DNA of 5,830 nucleotides from Pseudomonadota bacterium (GTDB lineage: Bacteria > Pseudomonadota > Alphaproteobacteria > Rhizobiales > Hyphomicrobiaceae): assembly GCA_023428365.1 (NCBI GenBank), contig JAEYYQ010000065.1:1-5830 (forward strand), given 5' to 3'. The position numbers and the translations under genes are program-made. The notes below the pieces were generated by a model. The model was not told where the DNA came from and searched no databases. It worked only from the letters and a program-made list of their open reading frames with translations. Positions 5,649 to 5,830 of this stretch are shown here, in pieces (within the stretch, counting starts at the first letter, position 1; each line of letters starts with the position of its first letter).

Positions 5649-5830
5649 CGCTGATCGACCGGCACGTCGCGCGTAATGCATCGAGCACCCGGTCGTGCTC
5701 GGCCGCGACGCCGTGGCGATCGAGATACGGAATAACAATCGCAGCAATGGCGCGACCGTGCTTGCCGATGATCGGCGCGCCGATGTCCGTGACGCCCACC
5801 ACGTCATGGCTCTGCGCCACGAGGTAGCCC
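5635..5830 (-). CDS. IclR-family transcriptional regulator, C-terminal end (partial)
   Basis: The visible 64 residues are the end of an IclR-type effector-binding domain. The frame is open to the window edge, so the start and the winged-helix DNA-binding domain lie outside. The pattern Gly-Tyr-x-Val-x-x-Ser, then GVTDIGAPI, then HGRAIAAIVIPYL, then a final helix ending in SISEGLN fits the last strands and helix of IclR effector domains. The downstream GTG at 5820-5818 is not taken as a start because family similarity continues before it. IclR regulators usually control nearby catabolic operons in response to a small metabolite. The neighbouring deacylase/dehydratase unit is the obvious candidate target, but the gene could equally control something to the right. 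Confidence 0.85.
   Translation of the reverse strand, partial: GYLVAQSHDVVGVTDIGAPIIGKHGRAIAAIVIPYLDRHGVAAEHDRVLDALRATCRSISEGLN

Noticed and set aside
1..5830. CRISPR array, insertion sequence, phage or rRNA/tRNA genes
   Set aside because: I saw no regularly spaced repeats, transposase motifs, terminal inverted repeats or RNA gene signatures.

Overview
The window is gene-dense, fairly GC-rich DNA. Its codon use leans to G/C in third positions, genes are tightly packed with ATGA stop/start overlaps, and the families are typical of metabolically versatile Alphaproteobacteria. My best guess is a rhizobial or Bradyrhizobium/Afipia-like member of the Hyphomicrobiales. That placement is an inference from protein style, not from any marker gene.

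Left part (1-2196, + strand): the end of a phosphonate-type ABC importer in the order binding protein (phnD-like, 5' end outside the window), permease (phnE-like), ATPase (phnC-like). The spacing is 5 nt and then a 4-nt overlap, so this looks like one transcript. The substrate could be a phosphonate, phosphite or a phosphate ester. No C-P lyase or other catabolic gene is visible here. A perfect 11-bp hairpin covers the phnC stop codon.

Middle (2213-2753): a small minus-strand 4-oxalocrotonate-tautomerase-family gene converges on phnC. A 355-nt gene-free region follows. It carries a plausible sigma70-like promoter and overlapping palindromes near the predicted transcription start.

Right part (2754-5830): a second unit on the + strand. 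It encodes an exported family-3 (amino-acid type) solute-binding protein, a zinc-dependent succinylglutamate desuccinylase/aspartoacylase-family deacylase resembling DoeB/EutE of ectoine catabolism, and a PLP-dependent threonine/serine dehydratase-like enzyme resembling EutB of hydroxyectoine utilization. The last two overlap by ATGA. On the minus strand, converging on the dehydratase gene with a 7-nt gap, is the C-terminal end of an IclR-family regulator whose start lies beyond the window.

Read together, the right-hand unit looks like a scavenging module: bind a small amino-acid-like compound in the periplasm, remove an N-acyl group in the cytoplasm, then eliminate or deaminate the freed amino acid. 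The ectoine-ring hydrolase (DoeA/EutD) and a matching permease/ATPase are not in the window. Either they lie elsewhere or the substrate is already an N-acylated amino acid. This is the part most worth a second look. Nothing here proves a new system.
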